Notes: generated by a model not told the origin, from the letters alone. Counted from the first letter of the stretch, positions 33,854 to 41,569 are shown. The stretch is DNA of 64,000 bases from an uncultured Bacteroidales bacterium (GCA_946403855.1 CAMJBH010000005.1:52010-116009), one strand, 5' to 3'. Program-made: numbers and translations.

Positions 33854-34023
33854 TGCTGTGTGTATTTCGGTCCGTATTGCCGCCCGGCATAGATGCCCAG
33901 ACAGAGCCATTCAAACTCCAGCTCGTGAGAGTGGAGGTTGATGTTGATAGACGGCACGAGGTGCCAGAATTGGAAGTCGATATCAACATCTACCCTGAAA
34001 GAAAACCGTTTTGATTCCTTCAT
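33850..34023 (-). CDS. Small phage protein (57 aa)
   Basis: Missing from the track because it is under 60 codons. From ATG 34023: 'MKESKRFSFRVDVDIDFQFW' and 'LHSHELEFEWLCLGIYAGRQ'. Start and stop both lie in ATGA overlaps with the neighbouring genes, which argues strongly that it is translated. Aromatic-rich, no membrane segment; unknown function. Confidence 0.6.
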   Translation of the reverse strand: MKESKRFSFRVDVDIDFQFWHLVPSININLHSHELEFEWLCLGIYAGRQYGPKYTQQ

Positions 34024-34346
34024 TTGTCAGCCATTTTAAGTAATTCCCTATGCGCATTCTGGATTCTTTGAAGACCGGCCAGAAGTCCCGGCTTCGAGGC
34101 TTCCATCTTCTGCTTCATTTCAGCCACCTCTTTGTTGCCTCTCTCGCGCTGTTCTGGGGTCGTATGGTCGTTCAGCCAGCGGTTCCAGTGCTCCTTGCAG
34201 CAGAAGAAGTGACCGCCCTCGATGCCGAAGAAAAACGGCATCTTATAGACGTATCCTTTCTGTACGGCCTCGGCACCGTCCGCGCCGTCCGGCTTGTCTG
34301 TAGAGAACAGATACAGGCCGCATTGCTCGCAATAGATATCCTTCAT
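34020..34346 (-). CDS. Hypothetical protein with Cys/His metal-site pattern
   Basis: 108 residues. 'IYCEQCGLYLF' at the N-terminus and 'HFFCCKEHWNRWL' at 47-59 give a CxxC plus CC/H arrangement that could bind zinc. Helical, charged C-terminus. Coupled by ATGA overlaps on both sides. Not assigned to a family. Confidence 0.6.
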   Translation of the reverse strand: MKDIYCEQCGLYLFSTDKPDGADGAEAVQKGYVYKMPFFFGIEGGHFFCCKEHWNRWLNDHTTPEQRERGNKEVAEMKQKMEASKPGLLAGLQRIQNAHRELLKMADK

Positions 34347-34534
34347 ATCTTCCTATGCACAAAATGTCTTTTTGACAGCTCTTGTTGCCGCTTGATGAAA
34401 GCACGGCGATTCCGCTCCTGTTCTTCCAGGGCCAGGCGGACGCGACCATCATCGAGCACCTCCGTCGCCCTGTCCTCAATCATTTTATCGACACCTATTC
34501 TTGTATGGTGTAGTGGTCCACAATTCTTCTTCAT
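34343..34534 (-). CDS. Small charged helical protein
   Basis: 63 residues ('ALEEQERNRRAFIKRQQELS'), probably one long helix. Coupled by 4-nt overlaps to both neighbours. Function unknown. Confidence 0.55.
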   Translation of the reverse strand: MKKNCGPLHHTRIGVDKMIEDRATEVLDDGRVRLALEEQERNRRAFIKRQQELSKRHFVHRKI

Positions 34535-34758
34535 GGTTTTTGGGTTTTACGAAGGAGCCGACCGAGAACCTGAAGCAGCCAGTCGGTGAAGAATAGAAGC
34601 GCGGAGAACGGGCCCCAGATGAAGATACCCAGGACGTAATTCCGCAGCTCGCGCCCGCTCGTGAACGGCCTCTTCGGAACCTTCTTCCAGATGAAGGCGA
34701 GCGAAATAATGAAGCTGACCAGCCAGATGAGGCTTATAATTGTAATCCACTTTCCCAT
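34531..34758 (-). CDS. Small two-pass membrane protein
   Basis: 75 residues. A transmembrane helix at 4-24 ('WITIISLIWLVSFIISLAFI') and a second at about 42-66 ('VLGIFIWGPFSALLFFTDWL') are joined by a basic loop. It lies 3 nt after the methyltransferase stop, first in the chain of overlapping small genes. Function unknown. Confidence 0.6.
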   Translation of the reverse strand: MGKWITIISLIWLVSFIISLAFIWKKVPKRPFTSGRELRNYVLGIFIWGPFSALLFFTDWLLQVLGRLLRKTQKP

Positions 34759-34761
34759 AAC

Positions 34762-36345
34762 TTACGATGCTATGCGGTTGATTTCGTAAGCCAGTGAGGC
34801 GCACAGGGCGCAGGCGACGTGCGTCTCCACGGCGTTTCCGATGTATTTCTTCTGTTCCGTCTGTGTGCCCACCAGAACGTAGGTGTCCGGGAAGCCCATG
34901 ATGCGCTTCAGCTCTTGGATTTTGAGCATACGCATACAGATGTCGCTGATACCATACAGGGCCATGAACTCCTTTATCTTGACGGTCATCGGGCTGTCGG
35001 TCTCATAGACAACGATGCAAGGCTCCCCGTCCGTGGTACTGACCAGGTACGGCGGGCGCTTGTCCATGCGGGCGATGAGGGTGAAGCAAGGCTTGTCAAT
35101 CGACGCGCCAGCGGATTCAAACTGCGGGTTCATCAGGAACTTCGCAGAAACGAGATTCAGCTTCGGGTTGGTCGTGACCGTTCCGGCCGGCCGGTCCAGA
35201 GAAGCTGACGTGCCGGTCCCGTACTGCTTATCCAGGAACTGCGCATTTACATACCCGAGCCGGTCCTTCGTGGTGACGGTTGGGGCCGGTGCCTCGATTG
35301 AGTGATTATGTCCGTTCCCATAGTAGGCGGTAATAAAGGCGTGATGGTCGCGTGTGTTGATGGCTCCAGCAGGGCCGTCCACGGTGATATTATTGTCGTA
35401 GGTGGAGCCTGAATACTGCTTCGACAGGAAGCTGACCTTGGCAAGGCCGAGGCGGTTCTGGGCGGCGACCACCGGGCAGGGCGCATCAATGCTGGGCGCA
35501 TGGTACACACCCTTGCGGCTCATAGAGTTCCACTTGATAAGGAAAGCATCTTTGCCACCGGCGACAAACTTCACCAGGCCGGCATAAATGCGCTGGAGGG
35601 TCTTTTCGGACAGCGGCTTGTCGCGGAAGATGCTGTTGCCGCAGTCGTCAAGGTCCAGGACTTCGCGCACGGGCTTCCATGAATCCACCCCGCCGAAGAG
35701 GTCGCTTCCTGCGGTCTTGCTGTGCGTAGGCTCTGGGAATACGATGGGCAGGCCCTTGCGGGCGAAGATGCCAAAGAACCGCTCTCGGGAGGTGTAAGCG
35801 CCATAGTCGGCGGCATTCAGGATTCGGCGCTGGAAGTCGTAGCCGCGCTGGCAGACGTTTCGCACCCAGCGGAGATACAGCCGCCCGGCATCCTTGCTCA
35901 CCGGCTTGCCGTTCGCATCGAGGTCGCCCCACATCATAAACTCGCGGACGTTCTCAATCTGGATATAGTCGGGCTTAAGCGCGTCAATGTAACGGAAAAG
36001 ATGCTCGGCGAGGGTCCGGCTGTCAGCGTCCCGGGGCTGGCCACCTTTTGCCCGGCTGAAATTTGTACATTCCAGCGAGGCCCAAAGTACCAGGAGCGCA
36101 CCGGGGTTCTCTGCCCTCTTTCTGGCCGTGTGCTCCACAAGGGTAGTCAGGTCCAGCGTGCGGATATCTTCGGTGTAGTGCTTGGCCTCCGGATGGTTCG
36201 CAAGATGGGAGGCTATGGCGTGCGGGTCGTGGTTCACGCAGGCGATGACGTGGGCGCATTTCTGGCCGTCGAGCGTCGCAGATTCTACGCCGGTTGAAGT
36301 ACCACCAGCCCCGCAAAATAGGTCTATGTAAAGCAGCTTTTTCAT
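34762..36345 (-). CDS. DNA (cytosine-5) methyltransferase
   Basis: 527 residues from ATG 36345; the track start at 36366 is a TTG. SAM motif 'YIDLFCGAGGTSTGVE' at the N-terminus, motif IV 'LECTNFSRAKGG' with the catalytic Cys but Leu-Glu in place of the usual Pro before it, motif VI 'IENVREF', and 'YGAYTSRERFFGIF' (motif VIII). The target-recognition part contains three or more degenerate repeats of about 40 residues ('APAPTVTTKDRLGYVNAQFL', 'DRPAGTVTTNPKLNLVSAKF'). The ATG overlaps the stop of a Cys-rich ORF holding a G13 tract. It likely protects phage DNA from host restriction. Confidence 0.88.
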   Translation of the reverse strand: MKKLLYIDLFCGAGGTSTGVESATLDGQKCAHVIACVNHDPHAIASHLANHPEAKHYTEDIRTLDLTTLVEHTARKRAENPGALLVLWASLECTNFSRAKGGQPRDADSRTLAEHLFRYIDALKPDYIQIENVREFMMWGDLDANGKPVSKDAGRLYLRWVRNVCQRGYDFQRRILNAADYGAYTSRERFFGIFARKGLPIVFPEPTHSKTAGSDLFGGVDSWKPVREVLDLDDCGNSIFRDKPLSEKTLQRIYAGLVKFVAGGKDAFLIKWNSMSRKGVYHAPSIDAPCPVVAAQNRLGLAKVSFLSKQYSGSTYDNNITVDGPAGAINTRDHHAFITAYYGNGHNHSIEAPAPTVTTKDRLGYVNAQFLDKQYGTGTSASLDRPAGTVTTNPKLNLVSAKFLMNPQFESAGASIDKPCFTLIARMDKRPPYLVSTTDGEPCIVVYETDSPMTVKIKEFMALYGISDICMRMLKIQELKRIMGFPDTYVLVGTQTEQKKYIGNAVETHVACALCASLAYEINRIAS

Positions 36346-36455
36346 ACACTCCTTGTTATCAGGCAATAGCCATATTCGATTGGTTTAGAGCAGTCCCCCC
36401 CCCCCCCACGGTTGTACCAGCGGCAGCAGAGGCACAGGTTTTTCGGCTTACTCAT
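36342..36455 (-). CDS. Small Cys-rich protein with homopolymeric G tract (37 aa)
   Basis: Not in the track. From ATG 36455: 'MSKPKNLCLCCRWYNRGGGG', then 'DCSKPIEYGYCLITRSV'. Five Cys in a CxCC...C...C pattern suggest a small metal-binding fold. A run of 13 G (36395-36407) encodes the Gly stretch and lies mid-gene. The stop overlaps the methyltransferase ATG (ATGA) and the start overlaps the upstream stop by 8 nt. Any change in run length other than by three would shift the frame. Confidence 0.55.
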   Translation of the reverse strand: MSKPKNLCLCCRWYNRGGGGDCSKPIEYGYCLITRSV

Positions 36456-36702
36456 CCTCGCCTCCTTGCCCGTCCAGCAGGTCGTCTTTGTTCAGCGAGG
36501 GGAGCTGCGGCTGCAAGGGCTGGCCGAAGTTCATCTGTCCCAGCCACAGCAGGCCGGTGAAGAGCAGCTTTACACGCTCCTTGAAGGAAAGCCGGTAGCA
36601 GGTTATCGTCACGTTGCCGGTCCTCTGGGCGTGAAGGGGTTTGTATTCCGGCTGGTCCGCCCCATATACGGTGTTGCAGCCTTCAAATTTCACGTTTTCC
36701 AT
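36448..36702 (-). CDS. Hypothetical phage protein
   Basis: 84 residues with 'GNVTITCYRLSFKERVKLLF' followed by a hydrophobic stretch (TGLLWLGQMNF) and an acidic tail 'LLDGQGGEDE'. The pattern 'RLSFKERVKLLFTGLLWLGQ' recurs in small Bacteroidales phage proteins. Function unknown. Confidence 0.6.
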   Translation of the reverse strand: MENVKFEGCNTVYGADQPEYKPLHAQRTGNVTITCYRLSFKERVKLLFTGLLWLGQMNFGQPLQPQLPSLNKDDLLDGQGGEDE

Positions 36703-36709
36703 TGTGGTC

Positions 36710-36964
36710 TTACTTTAGCGGTTTGATGGTGAACGCGGTCCAGAGCAGGGTGATGGGCTCGATGAAACAGCCGCCGCCGATGATGGCCTTATCGCGGAAA
36801 TAGTCCATGAGCTTGTTTACCACCTCGAAGCGCTCGAACTCGCGCTTGTCAATCAGGAAATGCCCCTTTTCCTCCTTGGAGTGGGCGCTTCCCGGGATAT
36901 TGAACAGGGCGCGGCAGTCGCTGACGGCCTGCTCAATGGTGATTTGCTTCTTTTTCTTTGCCAT
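36710..36964 (-). CDS. Hypothetical phage protein
   Basis: 84 residues, Lys-rich N-terminus ('MAKKKKQITIEQAVSDCRAL'), helical. No family recognised. Located between the 84-residue gene above and the 314-residue gene. Confidence 0.55.
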   Translation of the reverse strand: MAKKKKQITIEQAVSDCRALFNIPGSAHSKEEKGHFLIDKREFERFEVVNKLMDYFRDKAIIGGGCFIEPITLLWTAFTIKPLK

Positions 36965-36968
36965 AGGA

Positions 36969-37913
36969 TTATTCGTTTTTGGGTGATTCTTCCTCTGGGA
37001 ACAGCCCGCCGTCCTGCGATGCTTCAGCTGGGGCCTCCTTCGGCTTCTCTTCCTTCTTTTCGCCAGCTTCAGGGTTGTACTGCATCGTGAACTCGCGGCA
37101 GATGACAGCGGAACAATTCACGGTGGTTGCGGTCTTGAGGGTAACTTCAAAATCGCTCTCTATCAGAATCTGCTCGAAGAAACCCAGGTCGCCGTAGCCT
37201 TTGTTCTCGCGGATGGTATCGCCGATGTACTTCTCGATGCGGCTCTTCACGTCCTCCACGTCCTTGGCATACACAAGGAAATGATAGTTGCGCTCTTCGC
37301 TGTCGTCCTTATGGAACTTGCAGCCAAACTTCACGTCGGCATCGACGGAATAGAAGACATACACGTCTTTCTTGCCCTCTTCGGTCTCGTTTTCCGGCTT
37401 CTCCTTACCATCCTCTTCCACCATGCGAACGGTGTCGTCTTGCAGGAAGATGTGGTTTTTGAAGCCCCTGGCGGTGGTGATGTAGAAAGACTTGTCGTAG
37501 TGGAGTTCCACGTAATCGGTCACAATCTCAAGCGCCTGGAAGATGTTTCTCGCAAGCAGGATGAAGTTGTGCCCCTTCTCGTAGATTTTGGCAGTCACGC
37601 ACCAAGGCGAGAGGTTCCAGCCGGGCGACAGGGTGGCAAGGCGCTTCTGGTCCGAGACTTTCACGCCGTCAATGTCGCCGGTCTGGGTGTGGAAGTTGAT
37701 GATGGCCAGCTGGTCTTCGCCGATGAACGTACCGCGCTCCAGAATGATTTCCTTCCGCTCGACATCGACAACCTCGCCGGTGTCTTCGTCAAGGAAACGC
37801 TCTTTCCAAGTGCGGTACAGGTTCTCTACCAGATATTTCTGGTACATTTCTTCGGGAACAATCGTCGTGATGATGTTCTCGTTCTTTCTGGTCTGTACTT
37901 TGGGGGTTTCCAT
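36969..37913 (-). CDS. Hypothetical phage protein, acidic C-terminus
   Basis: 314 residues. Folded N-terminal part of about 270 residues with no recognised motif, then a charged tail ending in 'GGLFPEEESPKNE'. Acidic tails of this kind occur on DNA-binding and SSB-like proteins, where they contact partners. It lies directly after the helicase-methyltransferase gene and so may be a replication or modification partner, which is a weak inference. Confidence 0.55.
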   Translation of the reverse strand: METPKVQTRKNENIITTIVPEEMYQKYLVENLYRTWKERFLDEDTGEVVDVERKEIILERGTFIGEDQLAIINFHTQTGDIDGVKVSDQKRLATLSPGWNLSPWCVTAKIYEKGHNFILLARNIFQALEIVTDYVELHYDKSFYITTARGFKNHIFLQDDTVRMVEEDGKEKPENETEEGKKDVYVFYSVDADVKFGCKFHKDDSEERNYHFLVYAKDVEDVKSRIEKYIGDTIRENKGYGDLGFFEQILIESDFEVTLKTATTVNCSAVICREFTMQYNPEAGEKKEEKPKEAPAEASQDGGLFPEEESPKNE

Positions 37914-37915
37914 TG

Positions 37916-40516
37916 CTATTTGGTTTTGTTGATGATATCCAAGGTGTCCGGGTCCAGCTCGATTTCGATAGGCTCTTCCTCCGGCGGGTTCTGGCGCTCA
38001 TCGTCCAGAAGGTCGAACAGGGTCGGCGAGAGCTGCGCCTGTTCTGCTTCGCGCAGGTATTCGAGGCCGTCCCTCCAGTAGTCGTGATTCAGTTCCGTAG
38101 AGAGGCCCCTGCGGCCCATCTTTACGGCGCAGTATGGTACGGTGGCGATGCCGCCGAACGGGTCGAAAACGAGGTCGCCCTTGTTGGAATAGCGCTCAAT
38201 CAGCCGCTCAACGAGGTCCAGCTGAAGGGGGCAGACGTGCATCTGGAGGGCCTTCTGGCTCTGGCGCGAGTTGAGGGTACGGAAGCGCAGAATGTCGTCC
38301 CAGATGTAGTCCTTATGGCTGGCCGGGTCCACGGCCATGAACGTCTTCGGCAGGCGACCGTAAGCCTCCAGCTCTTCCGCAAAGGCCACATGGTCCTCGT
38401 AGCTGTACAGGTGCTCGGCGCTGAACTTGCGGAAGATGCGACGGATGCCGTCGATATCCATGCCCCGCACATCGTCGAAGGACAGAAGCCGGTTGCCGCT
38501 GCTCTTCCAGTCGGCGTGCGCGTCAATCTGCCAGCGGGCGAGGCTGTAGTCTTCCTTACGCTTGGTTACGGGAACGTCGGCGTAGGCCCGGGAGGTGTCC
38601 GTGGGCAGCTTGCGGAACAGCAGGACATATTCAGGACAGCCGATGCCCATCTTGGTGCCGTCCTTGCGCATTTCGGTATAGCCCAGCCTGTAGGTCTGGT
38701 TGTTTTCCCTCACCACGTCGGTGTCAACGGTGATGCGCCCCATGTAGCGGAAGCCGTGACGGATATAGTGGAACACGCACATATCGCTGAAGGGGTCGAT
38801 GGTCGGCATTCCGTCGCCGGTGGCGTTCCCGAACAGCACGCGGTCCTTGACATGGACGCAGAGCAACCGGCCCGGGCGCAGGACGCGCATCAGCTCCGGG
38901 GTCAGGAAGTCCATCTGCTTGAAAAATTCGTCGTTGTCGGTATTGAAGCCGAAATCGTTGTAGCTGGCCGTGTACTCGTAGTGATTGGAAAACGGAACCG
39001 AGGTCACGATGAGGTCCACCGAATCAGGCTCCATATTCCGGCACTCCAGTACGTTGTCATTGTTGATGGCCCGGTAGAGCTCGCCCTTCTGCTCTTCCCT
39101 CTGGGAGAACATGTAGCGCATCAGCTTCTGCTTCACGTCGAGGCCGAAAAGGCCGTATTCCCGCACGATGCCCGCCATCTTCTCCACGGTCTCGTTGTGC
39201 TGCCGCCACTTCTCCATGAAACTCTTGTAGATTTCCTGCTCGCTCTCAGCATAGACGAGGTACAGGTCCACGGGGTACTGCTGCATGAAGCGGTGGATGC
39301 GGGCGACAGCCTGGAACTTGTCATTGAAGCGGTAGTCGATGAACATGATGGCCTTGTGGCAGTGGTATTGGAAGTTCAGGCCCTCGCCCAGCATTTCGGG
39401 CTTGGCCGCAAGGTACTTGAGCCGTCCTTCCTTGAAGTCCAGCACTATCTGGTCGGCTTCGTCTTCGTCCTGGGAGCCATAGACGGCCTTGCAGCCGGGT
39501 ATGGCCTTGCAGAGGGCGTGGCGCTCATCTTCGAGGTCGTGCCAAAGGAGGAAATGGTCGTCTTTGTTCTCGGGCCGGTTGATGATTTCGACCACGCGGG
39601 CAATCTTCTCCGGCATACTATCGCGGCGTTCCTTCGCGGCTGCGTTGAGGCCCAGGGCGGCATCACGAAACATCTTCATCTGGCCGTCCTGGTCCACGCC
39701 TGCGGAAAGGTGGTCCACGCTCACGACTTCTTCATGCACGCGCAGCTCCGGGAGCTGGTAGCCGTCATCTGGATATCCGAGGTCGGAGGGCTTGGTGAGG
39801 AAGAGCGCCCACGTGGCGACCCACAGCCAGAACTCCTGTTCTTTGTTGGGGTACAGGGTCAGGTTGTTGGCCTTGGTGCTGTCGCGCTTGAAGAAGCGGG
39901 TGAGCGCCTGCCCGGTGTCCATCACGCCCAGATAGCCGCTGTAGTGGATTAGCTCTTTCAGGCGGTTCGGTGACGGGGTGGCCGTGGCGACAAAGCGGTA
40001 CTTCACGCCTGCGAACAAGGGAAGGAACTCTTGGAAGGTCTTGGTGCCATAACCACGGAGCACCGAAGCCTCGTCAAGGGACGTGGCGGTGAAATAGTCC
40101 GGGTCAATGCGCACGCCATCCTCCCCGTCCCGGACGCGCTCATAGTTCGTCACCATGATGGGCGTGGGGCAGGCTTTCACTTCCTGCATCGTCCTGACGT
40201 AGTGGACTTCCATATCAAGCCAGCGTTTCGACTGCTCGATGAACTCGACCACCACGCGCTTGGGGCAGACAATCAGCCCGTAGCCGCCCTCGTGGGCAAG
40301 GATGATGCGCAGAATCTCCAGCTGGGTGACGGTCTTCTGCATTCCGAAGGAACTGAATATAGCCCGTCGCCCCCCCCTAACGGCCCATTTCACGGTGTCC
40401 TTCACGTGCGGGAACAGCGAAGGTGTCAGCTCTTCGTCTGCGACCTCGAAGCCGCTCTGCGAGCTGATGGCCATCTTGTTTTCGAGGAACTCAATGTATT
40501 TGTCTCTTTTCTTCAT
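37916..40516 (-). CDS. SNF2-type helicase fused to DNA N6/N4 methyltransferase
   Basis: 866 residues from ATG 40516 (MKKRDKYIEFLENKMAISSQ). N-terminal half is a superfamily-2 helicase: a motif I-like 'RAIFSSFGMQKTVTQLEI' in which the usual GxGKT is degenerate, motif II 'SLDEAS', 'ATATPSPN' (motif III) and 'QAVARIHR' (motif VI). C-terminal half is an amino-methyltransferase: 'LIVTSVPFSNHYEY' at the DPPY position and 'VFDPFGGIATVPYCAVKMGR' as the SAM-binding motif. Such fusions resemble single-chain modification enzymes of phages. A nuclease domain was not seen. Degenerate motif I and SVPF in place of DPPY raise doubt about activity. Confidence 0.82.
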   Translation of the reverse strand: MKKRDKYIEFLENKMAISSQSGFEVADEELTPSLFPHVKDTVKWAVRGGRRAIFSSFGMQKTVTQLEILRIILAHEGGYGLIVCPKRVVVEFIEQSKRWLDMEVHYVRTMQEVKACPTPIMVTNYERVRDGEDGVRIDPDYFTATSLDEASVLRGYGTKTFQEFLPLFAGVKYRFVATATPSPNRLKELIHYSGYLGVMDTGQALTRFFKRDSTKANNLTLYPNKEQEFWLWVATWALFLTKPSDLGYPDDGYQLPELRVHEEVVSVDHLSAGVDQDGQMKMFRDAALGLNAAAKERRDSMPEKIARVVEIINRPENKDDHFLLWHDLEDERHALCKAIPGCKAVYGSQDEDEADQIVLDFKEGRLKYLAAKPEMLGEGLNFQYHCHKAIMFIDYRFNDKFQAVARIHRFMQQYPVDLYLVYAESEQEIYKSFMEKWRQHNETVEKMAGIVREYGLFGLDVKQKLMRYMFSQREEQKGELYRAINNDNVLECRNMEPDSVDLIVTSVPFSNHYEYTASYNDFGFNTDNDEFFKQMDFLTPELMRVLRPGRLLCVHVKDRVLFGNATGDGMPTIDPFSDMCVFHYIRHGFRYMGRITVDTDVVRENNQTYRLGYTEMRKDGTKMGIGCPEYVLLFRKLPTDTSRAYADVPVTKRKEDYSLARWQIDAHADWKSSGNRLLSFDDVRGMDIDGIRRIFRKFSAEHLYSYEDHVAFAEELEAYGRLPKTFMAVDPASHKDYIWDDILRFRTLNSRQSQKALQMHVCPLQLDLVERLIERYSNKGDLVFDPFGGIATVPYCAVKMGRRGLSTELNHDYWRDGLEYLREAEQAQLSPTLFDLLDDERQNPPEEEPIEIELDPDTLDIINKTK

Positions 40517-40526
40517 TTCGGTTGTG

Positions 40527-40910
40527 TTAAATTTCCCAAGGGAAAGGCTTGTCTGCATCCGGATTCTTGAACTGCTTGCATCCTTCGACTATCGAGGGCA
40601 TCTTCTGCCAGTCTTCGTCGTCGATGTTTCGCAAATGCTCTTTCTTCCATTCGGCACAGAGCGGGGTAAAGAGAAAGCATTTCCTTGCCTCACACTTGCG
40701 CTTCGGGACCTTGCTTGAGCGGTAGTCGTCCAGCCACACCTCTTGCTTTTCCCCGGTGTCGGAATAGTTCACGCAGAAGTCCCAGCATTGCGGCTTGTTT
40801 TCAGGGTTCGAGTGGCAGACGCGCTCATGCCTGGATAGCGCACCGGCATTGAGCGATACCTTTCCGCAGTGCTCACACTGATAAACCTTTATGCCTGTTA
40901 GCGTTTTCAT
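40527..40910 (-). CDS. C2H2-like zinc-finger protein
   Basis: 127 residues. 'YQCEHCGKVSLNAGALSRHE' then 'RVCH' is a clear C2H2-type finger. Further Cys follow ('PQCWDFCVNY', 'KCEARKCFLF'). C2H2 fingers are uncommon in bacterial proteins but known in phages and mobile elements. It precedes the helicase-methyltransferase gene and follows DGR target 2. Possibly DNA-binding. Confidence 0.7.
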   Translation of the reverse strand: MKTLTGIKVYQCEHCGKVSLNAGALSRHERVCHSNPENKPQCWDFCVNYSDTGEKQEVWLDDYRSSKVPKRKCEARKCFLFTPLCAEWKKEHLRNIDDEDWQKMPSIVEGCKQFKNPDADKPFPWEI

Positions 40911-40925
40911 CTTCTTGTGGGTTGT

Positions 40926-40949
40926 GCCGGGGTCGGAGACGACCCCGGC
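40926..40949 (-). promoter_or_regulatory. Hairpin/cruciform downstream of VR2
   Basis: GCCGGGGTC and GACCCCGGC form a perfect 9-bp stem around GGAGAC, the same loop as at VR1, 22 nt past the 3' end of VR2. The core GTCGGAGACGAC is identical in both hairpins, while the outer stem differs but stays fully paired. This covariation supports a conserved structure rather than copied sequence. Confidence 0.8.
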
Positions 40950-40962
40950 GATATGTCAAAAA

Positions 40963-41538
40963 TTACTTAGATGCGGCCCACGCCCGCACAGAGCCCTGGA
41001 CGCCCTTGCCGTAGCTGCCGACGTAGCCACTGGAAGCGCGGACGACCCAGGCGCCGTACTCGGAGCCCTCTGTGGAGGTCCAGTACCACTTATCGAGCTC
41101 TTCGCCGCCGTTCTCGCGCAGGAGCCGGTTGATTTCATCTTTGAAGAAGAGGATGATATACCACTCATCGCGGGAAGGTGCGCCCTCTTTGACGGCTTTG
41201 TCCCAGTTCACTTCCGCACCGTTGAAGCTGTCCTGCATGGCGAGGTACTTGCCCACGACGGGCACGTAGATGCCATTTCCTTCGACGTAGCGGGGCTTGA
41301 GGTCCAGGGGTTCGGGGAGTGGCGGAACGGTGACGGAAGCCTTATTGACCCAATCAATGAACGGCTTTTCGTCGAAGGGTAAATCTTCGCCGTTCAGGAA
41401 CTTGATAAGGCTTTCCTTGATGTCTTCCTCGGTCAGTTGGCGGTTGGCATTGAAAAGCTCGCGGAACTTCTCTTTGTCCTTCTCATCTGCGTTCTGGTAA
41501 GCCGCAAACAGGGCTTCGGGGGTGATTTCTTTTTTCAT
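40963..41538 (-). CDS. DGR target 2: small variable protein in the replication block
   Basis: 191 residues. The N-terminal 60 residues are helical and charged ('LFAAYQNADEKDKEKFRELF'). A middle part with 'RYVEGNGIYVPVVGKYLAMQ' and 'PSRDEWYIILFFKDEINRLL' leads into 'KWYWTSTEGSEYGAWVVRAS' and 'GSVRAWAASK', the same FGE/DUF1566-type lectin end as the giant fibre. Residues 154-189 are VR2. No signal peptide or membrane segment. It is flanked by a zinc-finger gene and SSB, not by tail genes. Its partner is unknown. That it is a DGR target is shown directly by the adenine-only differences. Confidence 0.9.
   Translation of the reverse strand: MKKEITPEALFAAYQNADEKDKEKFRELFNANRQLTEEDIKESLIKFLNGEDLPFDEKPFIDWVNKASVTVPPLPEPLDLKPRYVEGNGIYVPVVGKYLAMQDSFNGAEVNWDKAVKEGAPSRDEWYIILFFKDEINRLLRENGGEELDKWYWTSTEGSEYGAWVVRASSGYVGSYGKGVQGSVRAWAASK
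40972..41079 (-). repeat. DGR variable repeat 2 (VR2)
   Basis: 108 bp aligned gap-free to the TR at an offset of 38127. I count 23 differences, all at template adenines. The sequence differs from VR1 at many of the same codons ('VGSYGKGVQG' here), so the two were diversified independently. The adenine-free last 22 bp are identical to TR and VR1. Confidence 0.95.
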
Positions 41539-41569
41539 TTTCTTGATTGTTTATTGGGTTTGGGATATA

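Noticed and set aside
37913-39952. 679-codon plus-strand ORF opposite the helicase-methyltransferase gene
   Set aside because: Same antisense artefact; the minus frame carries the helicase and methyltransferase motifs.
40370-40377. Eight-C run in the helicase-methyltransferase gene as a phase-variation tract
   Set aside because: Eight bases is short for a contingency locus and the frame is intact; it encodes Arg-Gly-Gly-Arg in the sequence before the ATPase motif.
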